Assembly: GCA_002372375.1 (NCBI GenBank)
Contig: DFGJ01000018.1
Coordinates: 16,109-41,028 of the forward strand
Length of the DNA stretch: 24,920 nucleotides
Reading direction: 5' to 3'
Origin: Ruminococcaceae bacterium UBA3753
GTDB lineage: Bacteria; Bacillota; Clostridia; Oscillospirales; Acutalibacteraceae
Numbering within the stretch: position 1 is the stretch's first letter; every line of letters begins with the position of its first letter. Position numbers and translations under genes: made by a program. The notes under the pieces were generated by a model, which had not been told where the DNA came from, searched no databases, and was given only the letters and a program-made list of their open reading frames with translations. Of the stretch, positions 16,647 through 24,072 are shown in pieces.

Positions 16647-17395
16647 TGGATGGTTTGTATAAAATTGGGTAGTGCAAAATACACAGTTTGGCATTGCAAG
16701 TAGCTTAGCAAACGTAAAATTTAATAAGGTTATATTTCAAAATAATACTGTATTTTGTAAATCTTTTTTATCTTAAGTTAAATGCTGTTTAAGTTTATTT
16801 GCCCTTATTACTACTTAGAGTTGTGGATAGTCCGTATAAAACTGGGTAGTGCAAAATACACAGTTTGACATTACAAGTAGTTTAGCAAACGTAAAATTTA
16901 ATAAGATTATATTTCAAAATAATACTGTATTTCGTAAACTTTTCTTTTTTATTTGAAGTTAAAACTTGCTGCTTAGGTTTGTTTGCCTTATATTACTACT
17001 TAGAGTTGTGGATAGTCCGTATAAAACTGGGTAGTGCAAAATACACAGTTTGACATTACAAGTAGTTTAGCAAACGTAAAATTTAATAAGATTATATTTC
17101 AAAATAGTACTGTATTTCGTAAACTTTTCTTTTTTATTTGAAGTTAAAACTTGCTGCTTAGGTTTGTTTGCCTATATTACTACTTAGAGTTGTGGATAGT
17201 CCGTATAAAACTGGGTAGTGCAAAATACACAGTTTGACATTACAAGTAGTTTAGCAAACGTAAAATTTAATAAGGTTATACTTTAAAATAATAATGTATT
17301 TTGTGAATCTTTTTTATCTGAAGTTAAGACTTGCTGATTAAATTTGCTTGCCGTTATCACCACTTAGAGTCAAGGCACTGACAAAGCTGGGTGGG
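16644..17395 (+). repeat. Tandem array, four units of about 177-185 bp with DnaA-box-like sites
   Basis: Units begin at about 16644, 16821, 17006 and 17190 (periods 177, 185 and 184), with a truncated, diverged fifth start at about 17363-17395. Units 2 and 3 are almost identical; units 1 and 4 have more changes, so duplication has been recent in the middle. Each unit has GTATAAAACTGGGTAGTGCA, then TACACAGTTTGACATTACAA and an AT-rich block AAAATTTAATAAG. At the head of units 2-4 stands TTGTGGATAG, 8/9 to the DnaA box (complement of TTATCCACA); unit 1 has AGTGGATGG. The array starts inside the hprK stop codon. It is non-coding. Confidence 0.9.
16822..17199 (-). promoter_or_regulatory. Three regularly spaced DnaA-box-like sites (candidate oriC region)
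   Basis: TGTGGATAG occurs at 16822-16830, 17007-17015 and 17191-17199, one per repeat unit and in the same orientation, differing at one position from TGTGGATAA. AT-rich DNA separates them. dnaA starts 2.1 kb away and ends 770 bases away. Such clustering next to dnaA is what an origin shows, but the sites are only near-consensus and far apart (about 185 bases). Confidence 0.45.
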
Positions 17396-17967
17396 TGTGT
17401 TAAAAACGAAAAAGTACCCTAAATGTGGGGGCAACTAAAAAATTTTTTAAGGCAATAGCTTGATTTCTCTGCCCACGTGGAATGCTCTTGTCTGGAGCGC
17501 CTAATTCTTGCACTGCCGGAACTTGGCATCGGAGTTGCTGGTAAAATTTCCGCGCATAACGCTTGCCAACTTGTTTAGCAGTCATGGTATTGAAAATGAG
17601 CAGGCAACCTGTGACACCGTATCACTGTGAAATACTTTAGTTATTGAAATTTCTGCTACTAGCAATATATACCACAGTAACCTATTGTTCAATAACTTTA
17701 ACCTTTTTATTACGCTTCGCTTTACGTACGGCTAACTCACAACAATGACAACAATAGACATAATAACGTGCACGCTGTAACATCAAGCTGACACACAAAC
17801 TTCCCACTTACCGAAGTTTAACCTCCAAATCTTGCAGTTCAAGCAAAAGAACTATGCAGTAAGATTTACGTGTAACCCACACTACACTAAAGTTGACATC
17901 AGTTGAAACAGTTCACAATACTTAATCCTTTTAACATAATTTAAAACTATACGCATTTATAGAAGAT
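17396..17967. other. Spacer between the repeat array and the dnaA 3' end
   Basis: A minus-strand frame of 61 codons (17400-17585, basic, MTAKQVGKRYARKFYQQLR...) is less AT-rich than its surroundings, has no ribosome binding site and no match I know. It could be a gene remnant or an RNA. A hairpin lies at 17827-17867. dnaN, which normally follows dnaA, is not present. Confidence 0.5.
17827..17867. other. Long imperfect hairpin downstream of dnaA
   Basis: AAATCTT-GCA-GTTC pairs with GAAC-TGC-AAGATTT (14 pairs, with two small bulges on one side) around loop AAGCAAAA. There is no T-tract on either side, so it is not a standard terminator. It lies 100 bases after the dnaA stop. Confidence 0.4.
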
Positions 17968-19290
17968 CTATCTGTCACGTATGTTCTTTATAAGATCCTC
18001 CACTACAGCTCTAGACCTGCTATCTTTACCCATACTCTCTTTTACTTTAGCAATGGCATACACCATTGTAGAGTGATCTCGTCCACCAAATTGCTCACCT
18101 ATAGATTCTAATGGTAGTTGAGTAATTTCACGTGCTACGTAAATAGCAACTTGCCTGGCACTCGAAACATTAGCAGCTCGCCTAGATGAGCGAATGTCGT
18201 CAGCCGTTACATTGTAAGTCTTAGAAACCTCATCTATTATTTTCTCAATAGTAACTGGAGGTGGCTGGTCGTTATTTAAAATATCTGAAATAGCTGATTG
18301 GGCCGTTGCCATACTGGGTGTATCACCCTGTAGAAGGTAATAAGCCTTAAGCTTTTTTACTACACCCTCTAGCTGACGGATATTCGACTTCAGTTTAGTT
18401 GCAATAAAGTCGCATAAACTCTCCGAAAGCTTTATATTCAAAATTTCTGCCTTTTTCTTTATTATGGCAATACGCGTTTCATAATCCGGCGGCTGAATAT
18501 CCGCAAGAAGTCCCCACTCAAATCTTGTTCTAAGTCTGTCTTCCAGTGTCTTAATTTCCTTTGGTGGTCTGTCTGAGGTAAGAACTATCTGTTTTTTGGA
18601 TTCATACAGTGTATTAAAAGTATGAAAAAATTCCTCTTGTGTGGAATCTTTTCCTGCAATGAATTGTATGTCATCCACAAGAAGGATATCTACATTTCTA
18701 TATTTATTATGAAAATCCACAGTTGTACCATGCCTTATGGCCTCTATAAGTTCATTTGTAAACTCATCTCCTTTTATGTATAAATCTGTTTTCTTTGGGT
18801 GATTTTCATGAAGATCATTGCTTATTGCATATAACAGGTGCGTTTTACCGAGCCCGGAGTTTCCGTAAATAAACAGAGGATTATAAGCCCCCGCAGGATT
18901 TGCTGCTACTGCTAAAGCGGCTGCGTGTGCAAACTTGTTAGAATTTCCCACTATGTACGTTCCAAAAGTTAACTCACCTGAAGAGTCTATTCCAAGTCGC
19001 TCTTTTTTGTTTTGTCCCTCATTCTTCCTAGTACAATCGGGAGTAATAAAAACGAGAGTGATATCGTCCTCGCCGAAAATTTCGGTAAAAGCACTGTTCA
19101 AAAGTGGAGCATAACCCTTAGACAAAGCCTGTTTATGAAACTCATTTTGAACCAAAAGGGTGGCTTCCTTATTAGTAAAGTCCATGTCAATGGGCTCTAT
19201 TTTACCTATCCACAAGTTATAAGCAACATCCGTTATACGCGTCTTACAATATCCACATATCATATCCCACGCATCTTTAAAAGATTCCAT
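17968..19290 (-). CDS. dnaA: Chromosomal replication initiator DnaA
   Basis: DnaA binds DnaA boxes at oriC, assembles as an ATP-bound helix and melts the origin. All four domains are seen in 440 residues: domain I (about 1-80), a very short linker domain II (about 85-105), the AAA+ domain III with Walker A GNSGLGKT (143-150), Walker B LLVDDIQF (203-210), sensor LTSDR (237-241) and the box VII region DRLRTRFEWG (251-260), and DNA-binding domain IV (about 345-440) with the signature SSARQVAIYVAREIT and GGRDHSTMVYA (402-412). The start ATG at 19290 lies behind GGGGGA at somewhat long spacing. It diverges from yidC, as in the Firmicute origin region, but rpmH and rnpA are missing between them and dnaN does not follow. 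Confidence 0.98.
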   Translation of the reverse strand: MESFKDAWDMICGYCKTRITDVAYNLWIGKIEPIDMDFTNKEATLLVQNEFHKQALSKGYAPLLNSAFTEIFGEDDITLVFITPDCTRKNEGQNKKERLGIDSSGELTFGTYIVGNSNKFAHAAALAVAANPAGAYNPLFIYGNSGLGKTHLLYAISNDLHENHPKKTDLYIKGDEFTNELIEAIRHGTTVDFHNKYRNVDILLVDDIQFIAGKDSTQEEFFHTFNTLYESKKQIVLTSDRPPKEIKTLEDRLRTRFEWGLLADIQPPDYETRIAIIKKKAEILNIKLSESLCDFIATKLKSNIRQLEGVVKKLKAYYLLQGDTPSMATAQSAISDILNNDQPPPVTIEKIIDEVSKTYNVTADDIRSSRRAANVSSARQVAIYVAREITQLPLESIGEQFGGRDHSTMVYAIAKVKESMGKDSRSRAVVEDLIKNIRDR

Positions 19291-19616
19291 ATCTTAAAAG
19301 GTTCCCCCAAAGCCAAAATTTATACTTTAGTAAATCGATAAGTGCCACATCTAAACATGTAAGGATTTTAACACTTCTTTTAAAACAAAACAAATTGTTC
19401 AAATAAAAAATATATGCTTCACAATGTATATAATATAAAAGACTCAACACTTTCTATAACTTGAACCAATTATTAGAATCTTTTTAACTTCTATTTTTTC
19501 ACATACTAAGTTGTAAATTAAAAGATATGTAACAATTTTATGGTTTAATTGCGGCTTTTGTTGTACAATGGTGTAGCCTTAAATTTGTTATTACTATTTG
19601 TACTTGGGGGAGTCTG
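19291..19616. promoter_or_regulatory. dnaA-yidC divergent promoter region (ancestral oriC position)
   Basis: This 326-base AT-rich region separates the two divergent genes. A possible dnaA promoter is TTGTTT and TAAAAT with 17 bases between (complement of 19388-19393 and 19365-19370). For yidC, TACAAT at 19564-19569 is a possible -10. No perfect DnaA box is visible; TTTTTCACA near 19496 is a poor match. In most Firmicutes the origin boxes lie here, so their absence is notable. Confidence 0.5.
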
Positions 19617-20534
19617 ATGTCGGCCGTTCTTGACTTTATTGGCAGTGTTTTTGGTTACGTTCTGTGGTTTTTCTTTGATTTATTTGATAATTACAGTTTA
19701 GCTATAGTCTGTTTTTCGGTCATAATTAGGGCTATTTTCTTTCCGTTGGACATTAAAGCCAAAATGGTAGCTGCGAAAAGTGCAAAATCTTTTGCTAAAC
19801 AAGCTGCGATAAGTAAGATGTACAAAGATAATCCGCAAAAACAGCTTGAGGAAACACAAAAGCTTCGTGAAAAAGAGGGAACAAGTGGAGGCGGAGGAAG
19901 TTTTTTTCAAACGATTTTTCAGTTAGTGTCAATGTTGGGTATATTTAGAGCTATAATAAAACCTCTTACAAATATGTTTCATATCAGTGCCGATAAAGTT
20001 AATAGTGCAATATCGAAGTTGCCATCACTAGCTAGTAGTGGTGTTGATATAATAAAAGGATACGAGCAATTGAATATAGTGAAATGTGCGCCAGATCACT
20101 TTGATGTTTTTGATATGTTTAATAAATCTGAGATAAGTGACATATTGGACTTTAATAAAGGTTTTAATTTCTTCGGCTTGGATTTTTCTCTAACTCCTAA
20201 TAAGTTTCATATTTTTAGCATTGTTTGGTTAATTCCGTTTTTTTGCATTTTAACTTCCCTAATTTCAATATTTATAAATCAAAAAGTTAGCGGTATGAAA
20301 GAAATGCCAGGATGCTTTAAGTTTGGGCCTTTTTTGATGGTGCTGCCGGCAGTGTATTTTGCAGTTAATATGCCAATAGCAGTAGGCTTTTATACTTTAG
20401 TGTCGAATATCATTATGATTGCCGAAACCCTTATAATTGCTAAGTTTTTTAGTCCAGCCAAACTTGTTGCTAAAAGCGAAGCAGCTCGAATCAGCAGACT
20501 GCTTGATGAGGAAGGCAAAGTTAAGAAAAAGTAA
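19617..20534 (+). CDS. yidC: Membrane protein insertase YidC
   Basis: YidC inserts and folds membrane proteins, alone or with SecYEG. The 305-residue protein has the Firmicute short form: a first membrane helix, then the conserved hydrophilic-groove arginine in SVIIRAIFFPLDIKAKM (R38), followed by a basic cytoplasmic hairpin (about 50-95), a membrane segment near 98-115, a variable loop, and three further helices near 195-220, 235-255 and 260-275. The ending VGFYTLVSNIIMIAETLIIAKFF fits the family's last helices. The C-terminus is basic, as in ribosome-binding YidC proteins. The start ATG follows GGGGGAG. There is no lipoprotein signal, unlike Bacillus SpoIIIJ. rnpA upstream and jag downstream, usual partners, are absent. 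Confidence 0.93.
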   Translation: MSAVLDFIGSVFGYVLWFFFDLFDNYSLAIVCFSVIIRAIFFPLDIKAKMVAAKSAKSFAKQAAISKMYKDNPQKQLEETQKLREKEGTSGGGGSFFQTIFQLVSMLGIFRAIIKPLTNMFHISADKVNSAISKLPSLASSGVDIIKGYEQLNIVKCAPDHFDVFDMFNKSEISDILDFNKGFNFFGLDFSLTPNKFHIFSIVWLIPFFCILTSLISIFINQKVSGMKEMPGCFKFGPFLMVLPAVYFAVNMPIAVGFYTLVSNIIMIAETLIIAKFFSPAKLVAKSEAARISRLLDEEGKVKKK

Positions 20535-20994
20535 AATTTGCGTAAAGACTTGGGTTTGCCAAAAATAGCAGTTTGGCTAGTTTCTTTGTAAGTTGCGTAT
20601 TCACTCTGGATAGGTTTAGCAATCGACATTGCCAGCAAACAAGTATTGGTAGTTTGCGTGGCCTAGTCTTATGTAATGTTGAACACAAGTTTATGTTAGA
20701 TGCTTTCACGATTCTAAATGTTCGCAACTATCACAGTCGAGGCCTAGCTTTACAGTTAAAGCAATACAAAAGCAGTTCACCTTTATCCCATGTTTAACAA
20801 TATCTCCGAATTGTATATTCACTATACGGAATGTTTTTAGTTACTTAGTCTACCAGCTTGATTGTGTTTTTGTATAAAACGCATAGCACAAATTCAAAAC
20901 AACCACGGACAATAAATACTAAACAGAAAAAGATATCAAAAATACCCTTCGGTAGGAACACAAAGAGCAAACCTTATATTTACACAACAAAAAA
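20535..20994. other. Spacer between yidC and 5S rRNA
   Basis: This 460-base spacer lies where jag would follow yidC. The frames within it are short, antisense to each other and without ribosome binding sites. GTATA-TTCAC-TATAC near 20812-20826 is a small hairpin within CCG...CGG and may end yidC transcription. A weak terminator for the minus-strand 5S gene is listed separately. Confidence 0.5.
20938..20954 (-). terminator. Weak terminator after the 5S rRNA gene
   Basis: On the minus strand TACC-GAAG-GGTA is followed directly by TTTTTG. The stem has only four pairs, so this is tentative. It lies 40 bases after the 5S 3' end. Confidence 0.35.
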
Positions 20995-21111
20995 GTTGGC
21001 GCCTACATATTTTTCCCCGTCATCACTAACTAAGTGTCTTCTGCATCGCCAGGCTTAACTTCCGTGTTCGATATGGGAACGGGCGTACCCCCCAGCACCG
21101 TCAGCACCAAC
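20995..21111 (-). rRNA. rrf: 5S ribosomal RNA
   Basis: The minus strand reads as a complete 5S rRNA of 117 nt. The ends GTTGGTGC and GCGCCAAC pair to form helix I. The core contains the highly conserved CCCGTTCCCATATCGAACACGGAAGTTAAG and the GATG...GGGG part of the C-terminal arm. No 16S or 23S gene lies upstream within the window (a tRNA-like gene is next, 43 bases away), so this 5S gene is detached from a standard rRNA operon or part of a split one. Confidence 0.95.
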
Positions 21112-21154
21112 CAAATTATTCTAATTTAAAGTCCTTAGCTTGTCAACCTTTTTC

Positions 21155-21232
21155 TGGTGGCTCACACGGGAACCTGAATCATCATATTCCCGGTGTGAGA
21201 GGCCAGCGTCTTAACATCTTGACCAACGAGCC
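21155..21232 (-). tRNA. Degenerate tRNA-Glu-like gene (anticodon CTC), perhaps a pseudogene
   Basis: On the minus strand the acceptor GGCTCGT/GTGAGCC pairs (two G-T pairs), followed by A and CCA. The D-arm TGGTCAAGATGTTAAGAC is close to tRNA-Glu. The anticodon loop CTCTCAC gives anticodon CTC. Several invariant features are lost: the D-loop GG is TG, the closing anticodon-stem pair is C-A, and the T-arm does not form (ATGAT against CCCGT) while its loop TCAGGTT lacks TTCRA. The gene is 78 nt, two or three longer than expected. An alternative stem GGGAA/TTCCC could form there. It could be a decaying tRNA or one with an atypical T-arm. Confidence 0.6.
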
Positions 21233-21280
21233 CTCACGCAGCTAACTGGTGCACCATCAAAGTTCCGGACCCAAGCTCAC

Positions 21281-21589
21281 TCACCTATGATACTTTTTAG
21301 GATCGTATGCATCTGCGAAAATGGCGCATGTGTCTATCACACTGGTGCTAAAGTTATTATCTTCAGCAGTTTTTAATGCACTGTCTAAATTTTTTGTCAT
21401 TGCATACATAATGTGTTCCTTCGGTTTGTCGTCATTAAAATAGTCATCTGAAACTACTTTATAGTAAGTAGTGAATATAGGCTCATTAAAACCCTCAGTA
21501 TTATTTCTCTTAACGAACCCTTGGAGTATGTAACCGCCACTTACTTTGTTTAAATTGTCTTCGTTAATGCTATTTCCATTAACAACCAT
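21281..21589 (-). CDS. Small protein with a double-glycine leader
   Basis: The 102-residue product starts MVVNGNSINEDNLNKVSGGY. The segment INEDNLNKVSGG is a textbook double-glycine leader, the type cut after GG by peptidase-containing ABC transporters (C39 family) that export bacteriocins and other small peptides. The remaining 83 residues (YILQGFVKRNN...DPKKYHR) are hydrophilic with one cysteine in DTCAIFADAY, and I know no match. Cleavage between G19 and Y20 is predicted. The start is clear: AGAGG six bases before ATG, and a near-consensus promoter upstream. No C39 transporter, immunity or modification gene is present here. Export and function are inferred from the leader only. It may be a bacteriocin-like or signalling protein, or a member of a leader-bearing family with another role. 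Confidence 0.75.
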   Translation of the reverse strand: MVVNGNSINEDNLNKVSGGYILQGFVKRNNTEGFNEPIFTTYYKVVSDDYFNDDKPKEHIMYAMTKNLDSALKTAEDNNFSTSVIDTCAIFADAYDPKKYHR

Positions 21590-21643
21590 AAGAAACCTCT
21601 CATAAAAAATAAAAATTGATACTCTATAACTGTATCTGATTTT

Positions 21644-21672
21644 ATTATACCTTATTTCTAAAAATATGTTAA
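21644..21672 (-). promoter_or_regulatory. Promoter of the double-glycine protein gene
   Basis: On the minus strand TTAACA (21672-21667) and a perfect TATAAT (21649-21644) are separated by 17 bases. The leader is about 48 bases. This is among the best promoters in the window. Confidence 0.7.
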
Positions 21673-22290
21673 ATATTTTTATTTTTTTGTATTTTTAATA
21701 TATTTTAAAAAAGCAATGCAAAATAAAAAAGAATAATTCTATGTACAAAAAGTTACAGCTGAAAAGTAGGACTTTTTTTAAATTAAGGATTACGATTTAA
21801 AAGAAAGACAGTTTTAGTTCTACTAATTGTTATCAAAAATTTAAGACTTCTTTTAATAACTTGTGTTTCTGTGGTTGACTTACCTTAGAAATTATTTTTT
21901 AAACTGCTCAGACTCGCGTTCCTTCAAAAAAATTACAATGGCGACTTACGCTAGGGAATTAAAGACTTTACTTACTGTACTACAGGTGCACTAACTTTTA
22001 AGGTACCTATTCTAATTTTCCCAGATATTTCTAATAATAGTGTTTTATAAAATCACTACTTCCCGATTTTAGCTAATTTATATAGCTCTGTTATCTTATA
22101 TTCAGCTTGTACGATCTTAAGTTTTTATGCTAATTTTTTATGCTGTAGATGAATCTTAAATTCTATCCTATAAAAAATATCAATAAAAACTATTTTCAAA
22201 TGTAAATAATAAAAATTGGACTTCAGCGTCATCTTATACACGTGTATAATAAATTTGGGCATACTTAATGTTAATGAAAAGGGAAAATCA
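21673..22290. other. Spacer between the double-glycine gene and aspS
   Basis: About 600 bases of AT-rich DNA with no sustained frame. No T-box element (AGGGTGGNACCGCG-type) precedes aspS, unlike many Clostridia. A perfect 16-base palindrome over a -10 box is the only clear signal (22234-22249). Confidence 0.5.
22234..22250 (+). promoter_or_regulatory. Palindrome overlapping the aspS -10 box
   Basis: TTATACACGTGTATAA (22234-22249) is a perfect 16-base palindrome, and its right arm runs into TATAAT (22245-22250). It stands about 40 bases before the aspS start. No good -35 is seen at 17 bases. The symmetry and position suggest an operator. Confidence 0.45.
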
Positions 22291-24072
22291 ATGTTAAACG
22301 AAAATAAGAATTACAAAAGAACTGATTACTGTGCCCAGCTGAGTGAACTGGACATTGGTAACGAGGTAGTCGTTTGCGGATGGGTAGATGGAAAACGTAA
22401 TCTAGGAAATTTAATTTTTGTGAATTTAAAAGACAGAACTGGAATAGTACAGTTAGTTTTTAATGAGGGCACGGATGAGGATGTTTTTTCTAAAGCTTTA
22501 AGTTTAAGAAGTCAATACGTTGTTTTGGCTAGGGGTGTAGTCAGAAAAAGGAGCTCTGTGAATAAAAAATTAAAAACCGGGACGATAGAAATTCTGGTAG
22601 ACTACATCGATGTTTTGGCAACATCGGATGTCTTACCCTTTGAAATAGATGATGATACTACTGCAAGTGAAGCATTAAAACTAAAGTATAGATACTTGGA
22701 TCTTAGAAGACCTGTCTTGCAAAAGAATATAATGTTGCGGCACAGAATAGTAAAGTTCTCTAGAGATTTTTTTTCAGATAACGGTTTTTTAGAAATAGAA
22801 ACTCCTATGTTAATAAAATCTACCCCTGAAGGTGCAAGAGATTATTTGGTACCTTCACGGATTTTTAATGGTAAATTTTTCGCTCTTCCGCAATCGCCTC
22901 AGCTTTATAAGCAACTTTTAATGATATCTGGTTTTGATAGGTACTTTCAAGTAGCCCGGTGCTTTAGAGACGAGGACTTAAGGGCGGACAGGCAGCCAGA
23001 GTTTACGCAACTAGACATAGAAATGTCCTTTATAGATTCGAATGATGTAATGGCTTTGATGGAGAACTTTATAAAAGGTCTTTTTAGAGAGATTCTAAGT
23101 ACAGAGGTACCTACACCGTTTGAGAGGTTAACATACAACGAAGCAATGAAAATTTATGGCTCAGATAAACCGGATACTCGTTATGACTTAAAAATTAAAA
23201 ACTTAAATGCTATTTTGGTTGATACAAACTTTAAGGTGTTTTCTGAAGCTGTTGCTTGTGGTGGTGCGGTATTAGGAATAAATGCTAAAAATTTAGCTAG
23301 TGAAATATCAAGGAAGAAAATCGATGCTCTTAATAATTGGATGAAAGAAAATACAAGATTATCTTGTTTTTCTTGGGCAAAAGTTCAGGAAGACGGTACT
23401 GCTAGCTCCTCTTATGAAAAGAATTTGAGAGAAAATGAAGCTAAAATGATAAGAGAAAATTTAGAATTGAAAAATGGTGATATAGCTTTTATAGTAGCCT
23501 CCAAAGATAAATTAGTAGCTCAGGAAACTTTAGGTGCACTGAGAGTTAAAATTGCAGCTGACTATAACTTAGCAGATAAGAGCAAATTTAATTTTTTGTG
23601 GGTTACCGACTTTCCTTTACTTGAGTACAGCGAAGAAGAAAAAAGATACATAGCAAAGCATCATCCGTTTACCAGTCCCAAAAAGGAGGATCTTAAAAAA
23701 TTGGATGGAAATCCTGCAGAGGTTCTTTCAGACGCCTACGACTGCGTACTAAATGGTTTTGAACTTGGTGGTGGATCGATTAGAATTAACGACGTAGGAC
23801 TGCAAAATAAAATGTTTAATCTTTTAGGGTTTAGTAAGGAGGAGGTAGAAAATAGATTTGGATTTTTAACAGAGGCTTTTAAGTACGGGGTGCCCCCGCA
23901 CGGTGGGATGGCTATTGGGCTAGATAGGCTCTGTATGCTCATGTTGGAATGTAGAAATATTAGAGAGGTAATAGCTTTTCCTAAAGTTCAAAGTTCGGCT
24001 GACCCTATGAGTGAAGCACCGTCTGACGTTAGCATTACACAACTTAAAGAACTTGGCCTTTCAATTAAATAG
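22291..24072 (+). CDS. aspS: Aspartyl-tRNA synthetase
   Basis: AspS charges tRNA with aspartate. The 593-residue protein has the bacterial AspRS layout. An N-terminal OB-fold anticodon-binding domain (about 1-110, GNEVVVCGWVDGKRNLGNLIFVNLKDRTGIVQLVF) comes first. Class II motif 1 follows in the region FLEIETPMLIKSTPEGARDYLVPSR, then motif 2, FRDEDLRADRQPEFTQLDIEMSF (225-247). An inserted bacterial GAD-type domain comes next (about 285-400), and motif 3 is GGMAIGLDRL (about 538-547). The start ATG at 22291 follows AAAAGGGA at 7 bases; the frame is open upstream to 22216 but those residues do not fit the family. Length is normal (about 590). Usually hisS lies directly upstream in Clostridia; it is absent. 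Whether it also charges tRNA-Asn cannot be told here. Confidence 0.97.
   Translation: MLNENKNYKRTDYCAQLSELDIGNEVVVCGWVDGKRNLGNLIFVNLKDRTGIVQLVFNEGTDEDVFSKALSLRSQYVVLARGVVRKRSSVNKKLKTGTIEILVDYIDVLATSDVLPFEIDDDTTASEALKLKYRYLDLRRPVLQKNIMLRHRIVKFSRDFFSDNGFLEIETPMLIKSTPEGARDYLVPSRIFNGKFFALPQSPQLYKQLLMISGFDRYFQVARCFRDEDLRADRQPEFTQLDIEMSFIDSNDVMALMENFIKGLFREILSTEVPTPFERLTYNEAMKIYGSDKPDTRYDLKIKNLNAILVDTNFKVFSEAVACGGAVLGINAKNLASEISRKKIDALNNWMKENTRLSCFSWAKVQEDGTASSSYEKNLRENEAKMIRENLELKNGDIAFIVASKDKLVAQETLGALRVKIAADYNLADKSKFNFLWVTDFPLLEYSEEEKRYIAKHHPFTSPKKEDLKKLDGNPAEVLSDAYDCVLNGFELGGGSIRINDVGLQNKMFNLLGFSKEEVENRFGFLTEAFKYGVPPHGGMAIGLDRLCMLMLECRNIREVIAFPKVQSSADPMSEAPSDVSITQLKELGLSIK

Noticed and set aside
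13125..17395. CRISPR array
   Set aside because: Repeat units are 167-185 bp and continuous, without 25-40 bp repeats separated by unique spacers; no cas genes are present.
17400..17640. tmRNA, SRP RNA or RNase P RNA in the less AT-rich stretch
   Set aside because: None of the conserved core sequences of these RNAs could be found on either strand.
21673..22290. T-box riboswitch before aspS
   Set aside because: No AGGGTGGNACCGCG-type sequence and no leader hairpins of the T-box type could be found.
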